Positions 1 through 8,778 of a stretch of 64,000 nucleotides of DNA are shown one piece after another (position 1 is the first letter of the stretch; the number at the start of each line of letters is the position of its first letter). The stretch lies in contig JAJEAR010000048.1 in assembly GCA_022822665.1 (NCBI GenBank), positions 1-64,000 of the forward strand, in the 5' to 3' direction. Under the pieces are notes generated by a model. That model made no database searches, was not told the DNA's origin, and was given only the letters and a program-made list of their open reading frames with translations. Source of the DNA: Alphaproteobacteria bacterium (GTDB lineage: Bacteria > Pseudomonadota > Alphaproteobacteria > Thalassobaculales > Thalassobaculaceae). Position numbers and translations under genes: made by a program.

Positions 1-135
1 TACCTCGACGAATTCGTCTTCCGATTCAACCGGAGGAGAACCAGACACGCCGCCTTGCGTTCACTGTTCACCCTCGCAATCAACGCTGAACCTCTGACCT
101 ACAACATGTTGATCAAACCGGAGCCAAGTGCATAA
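1..135 (+). CDS. C-terminal end of an IS1595-family (ISXO2-like) transposase, cut by the window edge
   Basis: Frame 1 is open from the first base to TAA at 133-135, giving 44 residues that begin YLDEFVFRFNRRRTRH. The YLDEF.FRFNRR signature is typical of the C-terminus of IS1595/ISXO2-type DDE transposases. The 5' part lies outside the window, so it cannot be said whether the element is intact. No clear terminal inverted repeat was found just downstream. The next open frame can be extended back over this stop (GTG at 128), which suggests an insertion scar upstream of the GlnE-like gene. Recognition is by signature only. Confidence 0.65.
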   Translation, partial: YLDEFVFRFNRRRTRHAALRSLFTLAINAEPLTYNMLIKPEPSA

Positions 136-259
136 GCGGTATCTGTATTTTTCCATTCAACGACACTCGGACCACCACGCCAAGCCTTCAAAACCTTATC
201 CATTGCTACAGAGACTCTCTGAGGACATAGCGCCAAGCCTCCCAGAGGGTTATGGATCG

Positions 260-1699
260 ATGATGGGTCTCATTCTTTTTCCATCGAAATGGTTCCAGAA
301 AATGGATCCTCTGGTCGAAGAATGGCGGCGCAAATACTATCCCGACATAAAGGATTGGCGGGCGCTCTCCAGCGAGGCTTACCGTCACCGGCCCGAGTCG
401 CTCCCCTTGATTTCGGAGATTATTCGGGACGCGCCATGTTTGGCAAGATATATGGAGGTCTGTTATCCGCTGATCGACAGCGTCGCCACCCAGCGATTTC
501 AACAGATTACCGTTCCCGACAATATAGGCATGGAACCTGATGAGGTTCTCCTTGCCCAGAGGGGGCTGCTGCGGCTCTATTACAGCCAAGAGTTCGGCTG
601 CACAGAAATGATTGAAGATATGAACATTTCAGAAATGGATATGGCCGAGGACGTTGCAGAAAATGCGCAAATTTGGTGCAACGACCAGGCCTTTCAGATC
701 GGTGTAAGGATGATGCGGGGACATGTTTTGGGGAAGGACGCCGGCCGACCGCTCTCCAACATGGTCGACGCGGCGATAACACCCTTGGCGCGAGCCGTTC
801 TCGACGAATTCATTGCCCATCGGGGCCCGGTTCCCGGCGCCGGCGTCGGTTTTGTAGCCCTTGGCAGGCTCGGGGAGCGCCGGGTGACCTTCGAATCGGA
901 AGTCGAAATCATCGCTTTGGCGGATGGCGCGTTGGACATCGAAGGCAACGGGTTCGTTCTGGAAGACCATGCCGCGGAATTCTGCAGGAGGTTTAACAAG
1001 GTCGCGGCGCAGTGGTCGACCAACAACATGCTCGTCAGGTCCGTCCATATGCAGCCCCCGGGCAGCGGGAACCACAGCGTTACAGGTGCGCTGGAGCGTT
1101 TTGCGAACGGCGCCGGACAACCGGATGCGGATTTTCTGCGGGAAGCGGCGTCGGCGAGGATCGTGTGCGTGATCGGCGACCACCCGGACGAATTCGCTGA
1201 ACGGTTCGAGGAAGCCAGGCGATCCATCCTCCTCCGGCAGGCTCCGTGGGCCGACGATATTCCTCATCCTGTCCCGGACGCGGAGGGCGAGCGGCTGCTC
1301 CCTGCGATACTGGAAGGCCCGGGCGGTCTGCGCGATCTCCAACGGGCCGCGCTCGGGTTGCGTTTGCAATATGGCGAGAGCCATCCGGATATGACGGGCG
1401 GGGATGGACCGGCGGCTGCTTTTAGGAAAGCCGGAGAACACGGAATGCTCGAATCGCAGACTGCGGAGGCACTTGCCGAGGCAGCGGAGTTCCTGCTGGG
1501 TGTGGAGTGTGTCCTCTCGCTGGCGAAAGGCGAACAGGCGGGGGAGGCGCATTGGGAGGACGCGGTTAAAGCTACCGTGGCCCGGGCCTGCGACGCCGGA
1601 GATTTCGAAGAGGTCGTTGCGAAAGCGGAAGCGGCGACCGCCTGCATCGCTGCATGTCCGGTTGCGGTTGCCGGCCCCGACGTGGGGGAGCCCGGTTGA
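260..1699 (+). CDS. GlnE-like single-unit protein with altered catalytic acids (possible pseudo-adenylyltransferase)
   Basis: About 479 residues from ATG 260, which has AGAGGG about 10 nt upstream. The frame also opens at GTG 128, but that start overlaps the transposase end. Numbering from GTG 128, the layout follows one half of glutamine synthetase adenylyltransferase/removase: a helical N-terminal part, a nucleotidyltransferase strand-turn at about 240-265, a basic P-x-G block near 308-325 (MQPPGSGNHSVTGALERF), a GPGGLRD block and a helical tail. GlnE normally reads G-x-LG-x-RE-x(4)-SD-x-DL. Here it is LGRLGERRVTFESEVEI, so both metal-binding Asp positions are Glu. Full GlnE has two such units in about 950 residues; this protein has one. 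GC is lower in the first 500 bases than later. Likely a regulatory or dead paralogue; the homology is my own alignment by eye. Confidence 0.55.
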   Translation: MMGLILFPSKWFQKMDPLVEEWRRKYYPDIKDWRALSSEAYRHRPESLPLISEIIRDAPCLARYMEVCYPLIDSVATQRFQQITVPDNIGMEPDEVLLAQRGLLRLYYSQEFGCTEMIEDMNISEMDMAEDVAENAQIWCNDQAFQIGVRMMRGHVLGKDAGRPLSNMVDAAITPLARAVLDEFIAHRGPVPGAGVGFVALGRLGERRVTFESEVEIIALADGALDIEGNGFVLEDHAAEFCRRFNKVAAQWSTNNMLVRSVHMQPPGSGNHSVTGALERFANGAGQPDADFLREAASARIVCVIGDHPDEFAERFEEARRSILLRQAPWADDIPHPVPDAEGERLLPAILEGPGGLRDLQRAALGLRLQYGESHPDMTGGDGPAAAFRKAGEHGMLESQTAEALAEAAEFLLGVECVLSLAKGEQAGEAHWEDAVKATVARACDAGDFEEVVAKAEAATACIAACPVAVAGPDVGEPG

Positions 1700-1814
1700 A
1701 GCGACGCCCCTTTCGATGGACCGTTCGTGCCGTGCGGACCAGGTTGCCGGTCCTTCACGCCCAACGAGGTCGATCGATCGTTCATGGCGCGCGCCGGCCA
1801 GCTTCCGGCTGGCA

Positions 1815-4241
1815 CTACCGATCCGGCAGGAGCGTCAGCACCCCCGCCGCCTTCTGCAAGGCCTCGGCGCGGGTTCGGGGAATGCGGACATACTCGCCGT
1901 CCCGCCACCGTCGGGTCGTGTTGTCGTAGCGCCAGGACAGGAAATTGCCGCTGGCGCCGGTTCCGACGGAGAACAGGGAGTCCGAGAGATCGGACAGGTC
2001 GTAAACCGCGCGGTAGCCGGAGCCATGGTTAACGGCGAAGGGCGCCTCCTCATTGGCGACATTATGCCGCCCGCGATTGACGGTGAAGCTGCCGCCTCCC
2101 GTCTCGATACGGATATCCGCCAACCGCTTCAGGACCGGAATGTGGCCAAGCAGAACATGGCCGAACACGGCCGGGTGCGCCTCGCCCCAAGCCCAGTCCT
2201 CCATGTCGTCTCCGTAGCGGTGCGCCAGACCGTCGAGAGCTCGCAAGAGAGCGACGGCGACGGTCTGGCCACAAGTCTCGAGGGGCGTTGTCGTCACATC
2301 GTCGCACCATTCCGGGCGGTTTGTCAGCATGTGGGCGACCGTGCCCGGCCGGAGGCCGAAGAATGGTTGGAAGAGGTCGCCGAGCTCGTCGGCGTAGAGA
2401 CCGCGGTTCACCTCTGCGAGCCAGGCCGCAAATATCAACGGCGCTGCCGACGCGCGCGCCATACGCAGGTCCCAGCTGCGCAGCAGGGACAATGCGCGTT
2501 TCGCGTTGTCGTTCATCCTGGAGGGTTCGGCGAGCGTCAGAAACAGGGGGACGAGGTCAGCCGCAGCTCCGGAGAACTCGTCGTGCTGCAACGCGGTTTC
2601 CGTTGCAACCGTGCGCGGAGCGACCTGCTCCACGTGTGCCTCGATTCGCTCCGCCCGGTATGGCGGTGACCAGCGGCGGGCGAGGAACCACCGATGGTTG
2701 CCAGGAACGATGCGTTGATTGGCGTGGACGATGAGGCCGGACGGCGGGTTGAAGGCGCGTGGAAGCGCATCGTACGGCACGAACCCGGTCCAATCCCCTT
2801 CGCCGGTCCATCCGGCAGAGGGTAGCCAGCCGTCGCCGCTGCTGCGTATCGGAACCCGCCCCGGCGACAGGAAGCCGATATTTCCATCTGTATCGGCATA
2901 GGTGATGCTGACATGAGGAGAGTGGAAATTCTCAAGGGCGGACGTGAAACCGGCCCAGTTTCGAGCCCGGTTCAGGTTGAGAAAGGCGAGGACGGTCATG
3001 TCGTCGTCGCGCAGAAGCGTGGACGAGAATGCGACCACATAATCCCGATTCCCGGGATATTGCCCATCAATGACGGCGAAATCGGGCGCGAGGTCGGAAA
3101 CAACCGGGCCGTGGCGCGTTTCCCGCACTTCCAGCTCCACGGGCTCCCGCCCATTCACAGCAATGGTTTCAGTCCGCTCGTCGAACGGACGCGGTCCGCC
3201 TGGTGCATCGTAACGGCCGGGCTCGCCTTCGCTTATGCGCTCAATAAAGAAGTCCTGAAAGTCGCTGCCTGCATTGGTGACGCCCCACGCAATGGAGCCG
3301 TTATGCCCCAGAACGAAAACCGGTGCTCCCGGAACCGTTGCGCCCACCAGACTGATGCCCGGCGCTTCCAGGCGCGCGAGATACCAGAGTCCCGGGGCCG
3401 TCAGCGCCAGATGGGGATCGCTGGCCAACATGGGCAGGCCGCTTGCGGTCCGGCCGCCTGCGACTGCCCACGCATTGGACGCCTGTGCTTCCGATCGCGA
3501 GCCGCCGGACATGGCCTGCCACAAGAACTTCCATTGGGCGGCGAGGGGCGTGCGTCCGGCAATCGCCCGGGCGCGACCGGCACCGGACAAGGCGCGATCG
3601 ATATCCTCTGGGAAAAGGTCGGAGAGTTGCGCGGGAGACAATCTTGCCGCAAGCGCGCCGCGAAGGGCTTCACTCTCCCACTCCCAAACCAGGTTGGCCA
3701 GTTTGACGCCGCTCCGCGCCAGCGAATCCTTCGGCTGCCACGGTTTCGGTTCGTAGCCGAGCATGACGAATTCGGGCGGCAGCGCGCCGGATCTGGTTGC
3801 CAGCCAGGCGTTGATGCCGGCGGAATAGGCATTCAGAACCCCGACCGCCTCCTCCGGCAGGCGCGAGAGAATCCGCTCCGCATTCCGCTCCGTCCCGAGC
3901 GTCCGCGCCATGCGATCTATGGAGAGCGTTCGCTCGCCGATGACTTCGGAAAGCGTTCCGCTGCCGATCCGGCGCGCGAAGTCCATCTGGAACATCCGGT
4001 CGCGCGCATGCACGTACCCGAGCAGGAAATAGGCATCGTCGACCGTCGCCGCCCGGATATGCGGAATGCCGTTGGCGTCGTAGATGACTTCTCCCCGCTC
4101 CTGGAGGCCGGGAAGCCGGATCTCACCGTCGAGCCGCGGCAGCGATGTGCGCAGCCAGGACCAGCCCGCTGCGCCTGCGAGGAAGATCGCGGCGGCGAAC
4201 GCCACCGGCAGAGCCATCCACAGTCTCGTCCTTCGTCTCAT
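1815..4241 (-). CDS. Penicillin acylase family (Ntn-hydrolase) protein
   Basis: 808 residues from ATG 4241, overlapping the stop of the upstream MATE gene as ATGA, so translation is probably coupled. A membrane anchor or signal sequence spans about residues 8-30. The alpha-chain block YDANGIPHIRA (54-64) and the RDRMFQMDFARR block (80-91) are typical. The autocatalytic cleavage site and N-terminal Ser nucleophile are in ASNAWAVAGGR (Ser255). After processing the protein would be a periplasmic alpha/beta amidase. The family includes penicillin G acylase, AHL acylases and the periplasmic deacylases that mature peptide products. Its position behind an exporter and a sulfotransferase suggests processing of an exported acylated metabolite or a signal, but the substrate cannot be read from the sequence. 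Confidence 0.88.
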   Translation of the reverse strand: MRRRTRLWMALPVAFAAAIFLAGAAGWSWLRTSLPRLDGEIRLPGLQERGEVIYDANGIPHIRAATVDDAYFLLGYVHARDRMFQMDFARRIGSGTLSEVIGERTLSIDRMARTLGTERNAERILSRLPEEAVGVLNAYSAGINAWLATRSGALPPEFVMLGYEPKPWQPKDSLARSGVKLANLVWEWESEALRGALAARLSPAQLSDLFPEDIDRALSGAGRARAIAGRTPLAAQWKFLWQAMSGGSRSEAQASNAWAVAGGRTASGLPMLASDPHLALTAPGLWYLARLEAPGISLVGATVPGAPVFVLGHNGSIAWGVTNAGSDFQDFFIERISEGEPGRYDAPGGPRPFDERTETIAVNGREPVELEVRETRHGPVVSDLAPDFAVIDGQYPGNRDYVVAFSSTLLRDDDMTVLAFLNLNRARNWAGFTSALENFHSPHVSITYADTDGNIGFLSPGRVPIRSSGDGWLPSAGWTGEGDWTGFVPYDALPRAFNPPSGLIVHANQRIVPGNHRWFLARRWSPPYRAERIEAHVEQVAPRTVATETALQHDEFSGAAADLVPLFLTLAEPSRMNDNAKRALSLLRSWDLRMARASAAPLIFAAWLAEVNRGLYADELGDLFQPFFGLRPGTVAHMLTNRPEWCDDVTTTPLETCGQTVAVALLRALDGLAHRYGDDMEDWAWGEAHPAVFGHVLLGHIPVLKRLADIRIETGGGSFTVNRGRHNVANEEAPFAVNHGSGYRAVYDLSDLSDSLFSVGTGASGNFLSWRYDNTTRRWRDGEYVRIPRTRAEALQKAAGVLTLLPDR

Positions 4242-5635
4242 GCCGCATCCTTCGGCGATGGTTCCCGCGCGCCCATTCGGGCAACAAGACGCCAGGCGAG
4301 CCCGAGCGAGAGAAAACCGGCAAGAGCTCGGCCGATCGGCACGGCGCACACCGCCGCCGCTCCGCCAAGTGCGAACGCGACCGGCTCCCCGTCCGGCATT
4401 CCCACAAGCAGGACCAGCGCCAGCAGCGTCATGACATTCGCCATCCAATCCAGGGCCGTCGTCCAGAAGGAACGTCCGAAATGGTAGAATACCGGCCTGC
4501 AAAGCGCCGCCATGCTTGCCGGGATGAACGCGGCGAAACCGTACAGGGCGTAAACATGCACTATGCCCGACGCTTCCGCCGTCAGATCGAACATTCGCGA
4601 GATCAGGCCGGAGGTCGACGCGAACAGCGCCCAGACCGCTACGACGTAGCAGGCGGAGAATACCGCCGCGCTACGAAGACTGGCGGCGGTCCGGCCGGTG
4701 TCGCCAGCGCCGTAATTCTGCCCCAGAACCGGGTTGAGCGCGATGGTTAGTCCCATGATCCCGCATCCCGCGAGCAAGGTGATCCGTGCCAGCAGCGCCC
4801 ATGCGGCGAGGGCGCTGTCCCCAAACGCCGCGACCCACCAGGTCGCCAGCAACCAGATTGTGGGCGTCGCGAGTTCCGACAGGGCAGCCGGTCCCGCGAT
4901 TGCAAGAACGGCCCCGGCGTCGCGAACCGTTTCGAATAAATCGGGCAGTTTCAGGAGACGGTATTTGAAGATGACGAACCCGACGCCGAGCGCCGCGCTG
5001 GTCGCGCGGTCCGCCAGCAACGCCCAGGCGGCTCCCTCCAGACCCAGACCGGCCCAGAAAATCAACGCCGGGCTGACCACCAGAGCCACCAGACTGCCCG
5101 AAACGGTCACCGCCACGGATCGACGCACGTCGCCGGCGCCGCGCAATATCGCACCCGTCACCAGGCTCACCGCTGCGAGAGGGACGGAATACAGGGCGAT
5201 CTCAAGATAGAGGTCCGCAGCGTCGAAGACCGCACCGGGTTCCACGAAGGAAACCAGAACCGCGCCGCGAAAGACCTGCGCCAATCCCATGGCGGCGCTT
5301 AAAACCACCATGGTGACGACCAGGCATGACGTCGCCCGCCGCGCGGCCAGGGCCTTGTCGCCGGCACCGAGTGGCTGGCTGACCTGCACGGTCGCCGCCG
5401 ACGCGAAGGCGAGCCCGATGGAAATCACGACATATTCGATGAATCTCGACAGCCCGACAGCAGCGATCAACCGCTCGTCACGCAAAAGCGAGATATAGAA
5501 GAGGGTTACCAGGTCCGCCAGAAAGATGAACAGTAGCGCCGTCGAAGCGGGCACGGCCATACGAAGCAGGTGGCGCCCGACCGGGCCGGCCGTATAGACG
5601 CCCTCCGCCTCGTTCCGTGCTCCCGACTCTGACAT
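4238..5635 (-). CDS. MATE family efflux transporter
   Basis: 465 residues, almost entirely hydrophobic, with about 12 membrane helices in two repeats as expected for MATE (NorM/DinF-type) cation-coupled exporters of about 450 residues. The N-terminal GPVGRHLLRMAVPAS block and the later GAGDKALAARR loop resemble MATE loop 2-3 sequences. It starts 14 nt after the sulfotransferase stop and its own stop overlaps the start of the penicillin-acylase gene, so the three genes form one minus-strand operon. In that setting it may export the sulfated product that the hydrolase then acts on, which is inference. Confidence 0.88.
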   Translation of the reverse strand: MSESGARNEAEGVYTAGPVGRHLLRMAVPASTALLFIFLADLVTLFYISLLRDERLIAAVGLSRFIEYVVISIGLAFASAATVQVSQPLGAGDKALAARRATSCLVVTMVVLSAAMGLAQVFRGAVLVSFVEPGAVFDAADLYLEIALYSVPLAAVSLVTGAILRGAGDVRRSVAVTVSGSLVALVVSPALIFWAGLGLEGAAWALLADRATSAALGVGFVIFKYRLLKLPDLFETVRDAGAVLAIAGPAALSELATPTIWLLATWWVAAFGDSALAAWALLARITLLAGCGIMGLTIALNPVLGQNYGAGDTGRTAASLRSAAVFSACYVVAVWALFASTSGLISRMFDLTAEASGIVHVYALYGFAAFIPASMAALCRPVFYHFGRSFWTTALDWMANVMTLLALVLLVGMPDGEPVAFALGGAAAVCAVPIGRALAGFLSLGLAWRLVARMGAREPSPKDAA

Positions 5636-5649
5636 CGCTGCGGTGTGCC

Positions 5650-6696
5650 CTACACGGCGTAGCCAAGCCGCTCCAGGCCCGGCCGGCAGGCCTCAGTCAA
5701 TGCAGCCCGCTCTTCCGGATCGAGCTGCGCCAGTCTGGACCGGGACGGTCGCGGTATCCCGGCAGCTTTCCGCACCCATTCCCCGCTTTCCAGATCGCTG
5801 GAAATAAACCGAATTATACGACGCACCTCGCGCTCCGCATTCTGCTGCAAATCGTCAAACCGTACATCCAGGACCTGCTCCGACGGCAGGTCCTGGATAA
5901 AGTCCTGGGTCGCATCCACCATCGAACTCCATAGTGCGCCGAAGTGTACGAGCTCCAGTCGGTCGGCGGACATGGGGATCGGAAATCGTGACAAGTACTT
6001 CAGCGGTTGCAGGCGCAGCGCCATCGAATCCCAGAACTCACTGCGTTTCGCTTCAACTCTGAAGGGATCGTATCTTCGCTTCTGGAGAGCAAGTATGTAG
6101 GGCGCAATTCCCCTGAATGGATGATGTTCGAACATCGAAATCGCAACATCCCGCCCGTCCCGATGTATGTTGATCAATTTTGCTTCCGGGAATCTGCACA
6201 TAAGCCTCGATGCATACATGGAAGATCCACCGGAGCGCTCCACCCAGACCTTTCGATCGAATCTATCACACAGCCACTCGAAAAGGTCACGGCAGTGATT
6301 TGCGGGAGACTGGCGTGGGAAGTTTCGCACAATTGGTTCCAGTTCATCGAAAAGTCTTTCATACTGGTTTGTCAAATGAGGAAGTGTCACACATAGAATC
6401 GGAGGAACAGTCTTTCGTCCAAAACGGGCATCAGGATCTTCGAATGGATACAATAGTTCCTCGTAGTCTTTTCTCAGAAGATAACGAACCAATTGCGGTT
6501 GATGAGTAAGAACATTCCACATACCGTTTCCGGTTATTCTCCATCGACTGAACAACGCGGTACTGTGAAACGTAAAAAACTCGGAGATGCTGAGAAGATC
6601 CGGATGCAAGTTCAGCATGTTGGACAACATCGTGGACCCGCAACGGCCAGAACTGAGGACGATAATCGGTGAATAGCGCAATTGCTGTCCGGTCAT
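5650..6696 (-). CDS. PAPS-dependent sulfotransferase
   Basis: 348 residues from ATG 6696, chosen because a GGGGGGA Shine-Dalgarno lies about 7 nt upstream; a TTG at 6711 would add five residues. The 5'-phosphosulfate binding loop is SSGRCGSTML (residues 15-24), near the N-terminus as usual for bacterial sulfotransferases, and the 3'-phosphate site is HRDGRDVAISM. It would transfer sulfate from PAPS to a hydroxyl or amine acceptor in the cytoplasm. It leads an operon with a MATE exporter and a penicillin-acylase-type hydrolase. The PAPS-forming genes cysD and cysNC lie 2-5 kb upstream on the same strand, separated by wrecked genes. Its codons are less GC-biased than the core genes. Confidence 0.85.
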   Translation of the reverse strand: MTGQQLRYSPIIVLSSGRCGSTMLSNMLNLHPDLLSISEFFTFHSTALFSRWRITGNGMWNVLTHQPQLVRYLLRKDYEELLYPFEDPDARFGRKTVPPILCVTLPHLTNQYERLFDELEPIVRNFPRQSPANHCRDLFEWLCDRFDRKVWVERSGGSSMYASRLMCRFPEAKLINIHRDGRDVAISMFEHHPFRGIAPYILALQKRRYDPFRVEAKRSEFWDSMALRLQPLKYLSRFPIPMSADRLELVHFGALWSSMVDATQDFIQDLPSEQVLDVRFDDLQQNAEREVRRIIRFISSDLESGEWVRKAAGIPRPSRSRLAQLDPEERAALTEACRPGLERLGYAV

Positions 6697-6789
6697 CGAA
6701 CATCCCCCCAATCGTTTGAATCCCTTCGCCTGTCGGCGTACCCCGCGCTCAACAGAGTGTACCCAGTATGCTGCACGGATATCCCGACA

Positions 6790-7400
6790 TCAATCCAGAA
6801 GTCGAATTAGTGCGTCTGCGGCAAGGTCCACCGTCATCGTCGCCGTATCGATCCGCAGTTCGGGAGTTTCCGACGGTTCGCAAGGGGAATTGATCCCGGT
6901 GAAGTTCACGGATTCACCTCTGCGCGCCCTGTCGTAAAGGACTTTCGGCTCAGGCGCCCCGCAGAGAGCGAGCGGCACGTCCACATAGATCTTCAGGAAG
7001 TCTCATTCCTCTATTTCGTCGTTGGCCATGCTACATTCCAACCTGAATGGGGAGATAAAGGAAACGATCACAATCAACCCCGATTGGGCCATGAACTTCG
7101 CAACCTCGGCCTTGCGGCGGATGTTCTCGCCTCCAGTAGCGCTCGGTGAAGCCAAGATCCGCATCAAGACCAAGTCGGAAATTGTCCTCGTCCAGGAGAT
7201 CTGTGCGCCTGCCCCTCGCATGGAGCTTCTGTTCCATGCGGTCGGCGACAGTCGATTTCGAGGGTCCGGACAAGCCCGGTCATCCACAACACGCAGGGAC
7301 GATGCCCGAGAGCTCGTGGTCTCGCTGCCTTGTCGATCTTCAACTCCTGCCGGACGACGCTGCACGCGCGGAAGACGCACCTTTCCACTGTACACGTCAT
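6790..7400 (-). pseudogene. Decayed duplicate of the cysNC APS-kinase domain
   Basis: Pieces of adenylylsulfate kinase can be read in order on the minus strand but in different frames: [23 protein letters not shown], then a damaged P-loop ([15 protein letters not shown] instead of [15 protein letters not shown]), then [23 protein letters not shown], then FTGINSPCEPSETPELRIDTATMTVD with a stop at 6790-6792. Each piece matches the C-terminal third of the intact cysNC at 8779-10692, including its linker before the kinase, so the source was a fused cysNC rather than a stand-alone cysC. At least three frameshifts separate the blocks. It lies directly upstream of the sulfotransferase, which hints that a kinase-sulfotransferase unit once existed. 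Confidence 0.85.
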
Positions 7401-7500
7401 TACAGAGGTTTATGAGGCTTCGCGTCTTTCCCTTTTCATATGATCACCGGATCCAACCCATCCCCTGACGGGATATGTCCGACCAGCCGCTGCCAATCGG

Positions 7501-7818
7501 TCACGCAACCGCTGCCAGACCATTCTTGGCGACCAGTGTCAACAGCTTGAGCGAGGTGCCGCGGGGGCGCTTCTCACCATGCTCCCGCTGGCTTACCAGA
7601 CCTGTCGTCACGTTGAGGCAGCGCGCGCACACCGCCTGGCTCGCACGCTCGCGCAGCCGAAGCTCGCGAATGTCCTGCGGCGTCATCTCCTTGACGGGTG
7701 CGAGGCACATCTCGTCGAGCTTGCGCGTGGTCTGTTTCGACATCTGGCCAGCTTCGGCCAGGCCGAGCGCCGCCTCGTGCGCGGCCGCAAGCGCCTCACT
7801 CTTGTATTACTTGGTCAT
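7501..7818 (-). pseudogene. HigA/YiaG-like antitoxin with an early nonsense codon
   Basis: From ATG 7818 the frame reads M-T-K-stop (TAA at 7809-7807) and then stays open as YKSEALAAAHEAALGLAEAG to the end at 7501. The C-terminal part is a clear XRE-type HTH antitoxin: MTPQDIRELRLRERASQ followed by LNVTTGLVSQREHGEKRP, where relatives usually have VSQWERGEKRP. An in-frame ATG at 7743 could restart translation and give an 80-residue HTH fragment. The preceding toxin gene would originally have overlapped this start. Together they form a decayed type II toxin-antitoxin module of the toxin-first HigBA kind. Confidence 0.75.
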
Positions 7819-8210
7819 TGCATTCCACCTCGATTATCGCTCCAGTCGCCCGCGCGGTCGCAAGACCCGTCGCGTCCAGCGCCGGATACCCGATACCCGT
7901 TGGCCAGCAGCCTGTAGGTCACCAACTCGTCCCGCCGCAGGTTCTCCCGGGCGCTCTTGGCAAACCCGTAGACGAAGAACGCCAGCGCGCCCCGGTGGAA
8001 CAGCACGGTCGTGCGGAACCCGCTGGACCGGCCGCCGCCCTTGCGAGCGATGCGCTGCTTGATGACGCCGCCGCCGAGGTCGGCGTCGATCAACCCCTCC
8101 CCGGCGCGTCGGACGGCCTCGCACAACGCCGCATCCTCCAGTCCCTCGCGGTCGGCAAAACGGGCGAACGCCTTGGTCTTGAACGTCTGCAACCCGAGCC
8201 TCGCGCACAA
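7796..8210 (-). pseudogene. RelE/HigB-like toxin with a frameshifted C-terminus
   Basis: The N-terminal part (QTFKTKAFARFADREGL, then GLIDADLGGGVIKQRIARKG and FFVYGFAKSARENLRRDEL) matches the small RelE/ParE-superfamily toxins of COG4737 type. After LLANGY the frame runs into unrelated sequence and stops at 7815. Shifting frame at the 7-bp tandem repeat at 7885-7898 restores a family-like tail, ALDATGLATARATGAIIEVECND, that ends at 7796 and overlaps the antitoxin start. The start is uncertain: TTG at 8210 or 8192. The duplication therefore most likely broke the toxin, whose antitoxin partner also carries a nonsense codon. Confidence 0.72.
7885..7898. repeat. 7-bp tandem duplication GATACCC x2 inside the toxin remnant
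   Basis: GATACCC at 7885-7891 is repeated immediately at 7892-7898. Removing one copy joins LLANGY to PALDATGLATARATG in one frame and recovers a plausible toxin C-terminus. The seven-base insertion therefore explains the frameshift by itself, as expected from replication slippage. Confidence 0.7.
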
Positions 8211-8220
8211 CCGCCTTCAA

Positions 8221-8778
8221 GGCCTCTTTTATGATACCGGGTGTGGCCTTTTAACTCGCGGCACGCCCCTGCCCGCTCCGCTGCCATCCTGCCACCGTTT
8301 CCATCCATGCGCCCTGCACCGGCAGGAGGAGAGGCCTGAACGTGAGCGGGGCGGCGGTCCGCGCTTCACAGGTCAGGACGCTGCCGCCCATTTCCAATAC
8401 GGCACGATGGAGACGACGCCATAAGCGGGCAATCGCATTGCCCGACAATACGGCGGCAGCCTTTCTCACCCATTTCTTCGGACCTGGCCTGGCCGACGAA
8501 CGCTACGCTGTCGAGAAGTTCCGGGCTACGGCGGACCGCGATGTTCGGCGCTGCCCCCGACTCGGTGCCGAGGGGCGGCGGAGCTTCCTCCGTCCGTTTC
8601 CGGATTGGCAAGGAGGAAGCCGTCATGGCTTGTCGCGACGTCGAGGCCCGGCACGCGCAGGGTCCGGCGCGCCGGCACAGGCGGGTTGCCGAGCGGCGCG
8701 CGCGGCACGTGCATCAGGTATGGGTCGAGGACGCTGAACCAACCAGGCGCGGTTCACTGACGGTCAGCCTGCACCCGT
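8221..8778. other. Gap of about 560 bp with no recognisable gene
   Basis: Short open frames exist on both strands (for example 8366-8626 minus), but none has a recognisable motif, a good ribosome site or a family-like pattern. The segment lies between the decayed toxin and the end of intact cysNC and is probably part of the same degraded accessory sequence. No terminator with a T-run was seen after cysNC, whose stop is at 8779-8781. Confidence 0.5.
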
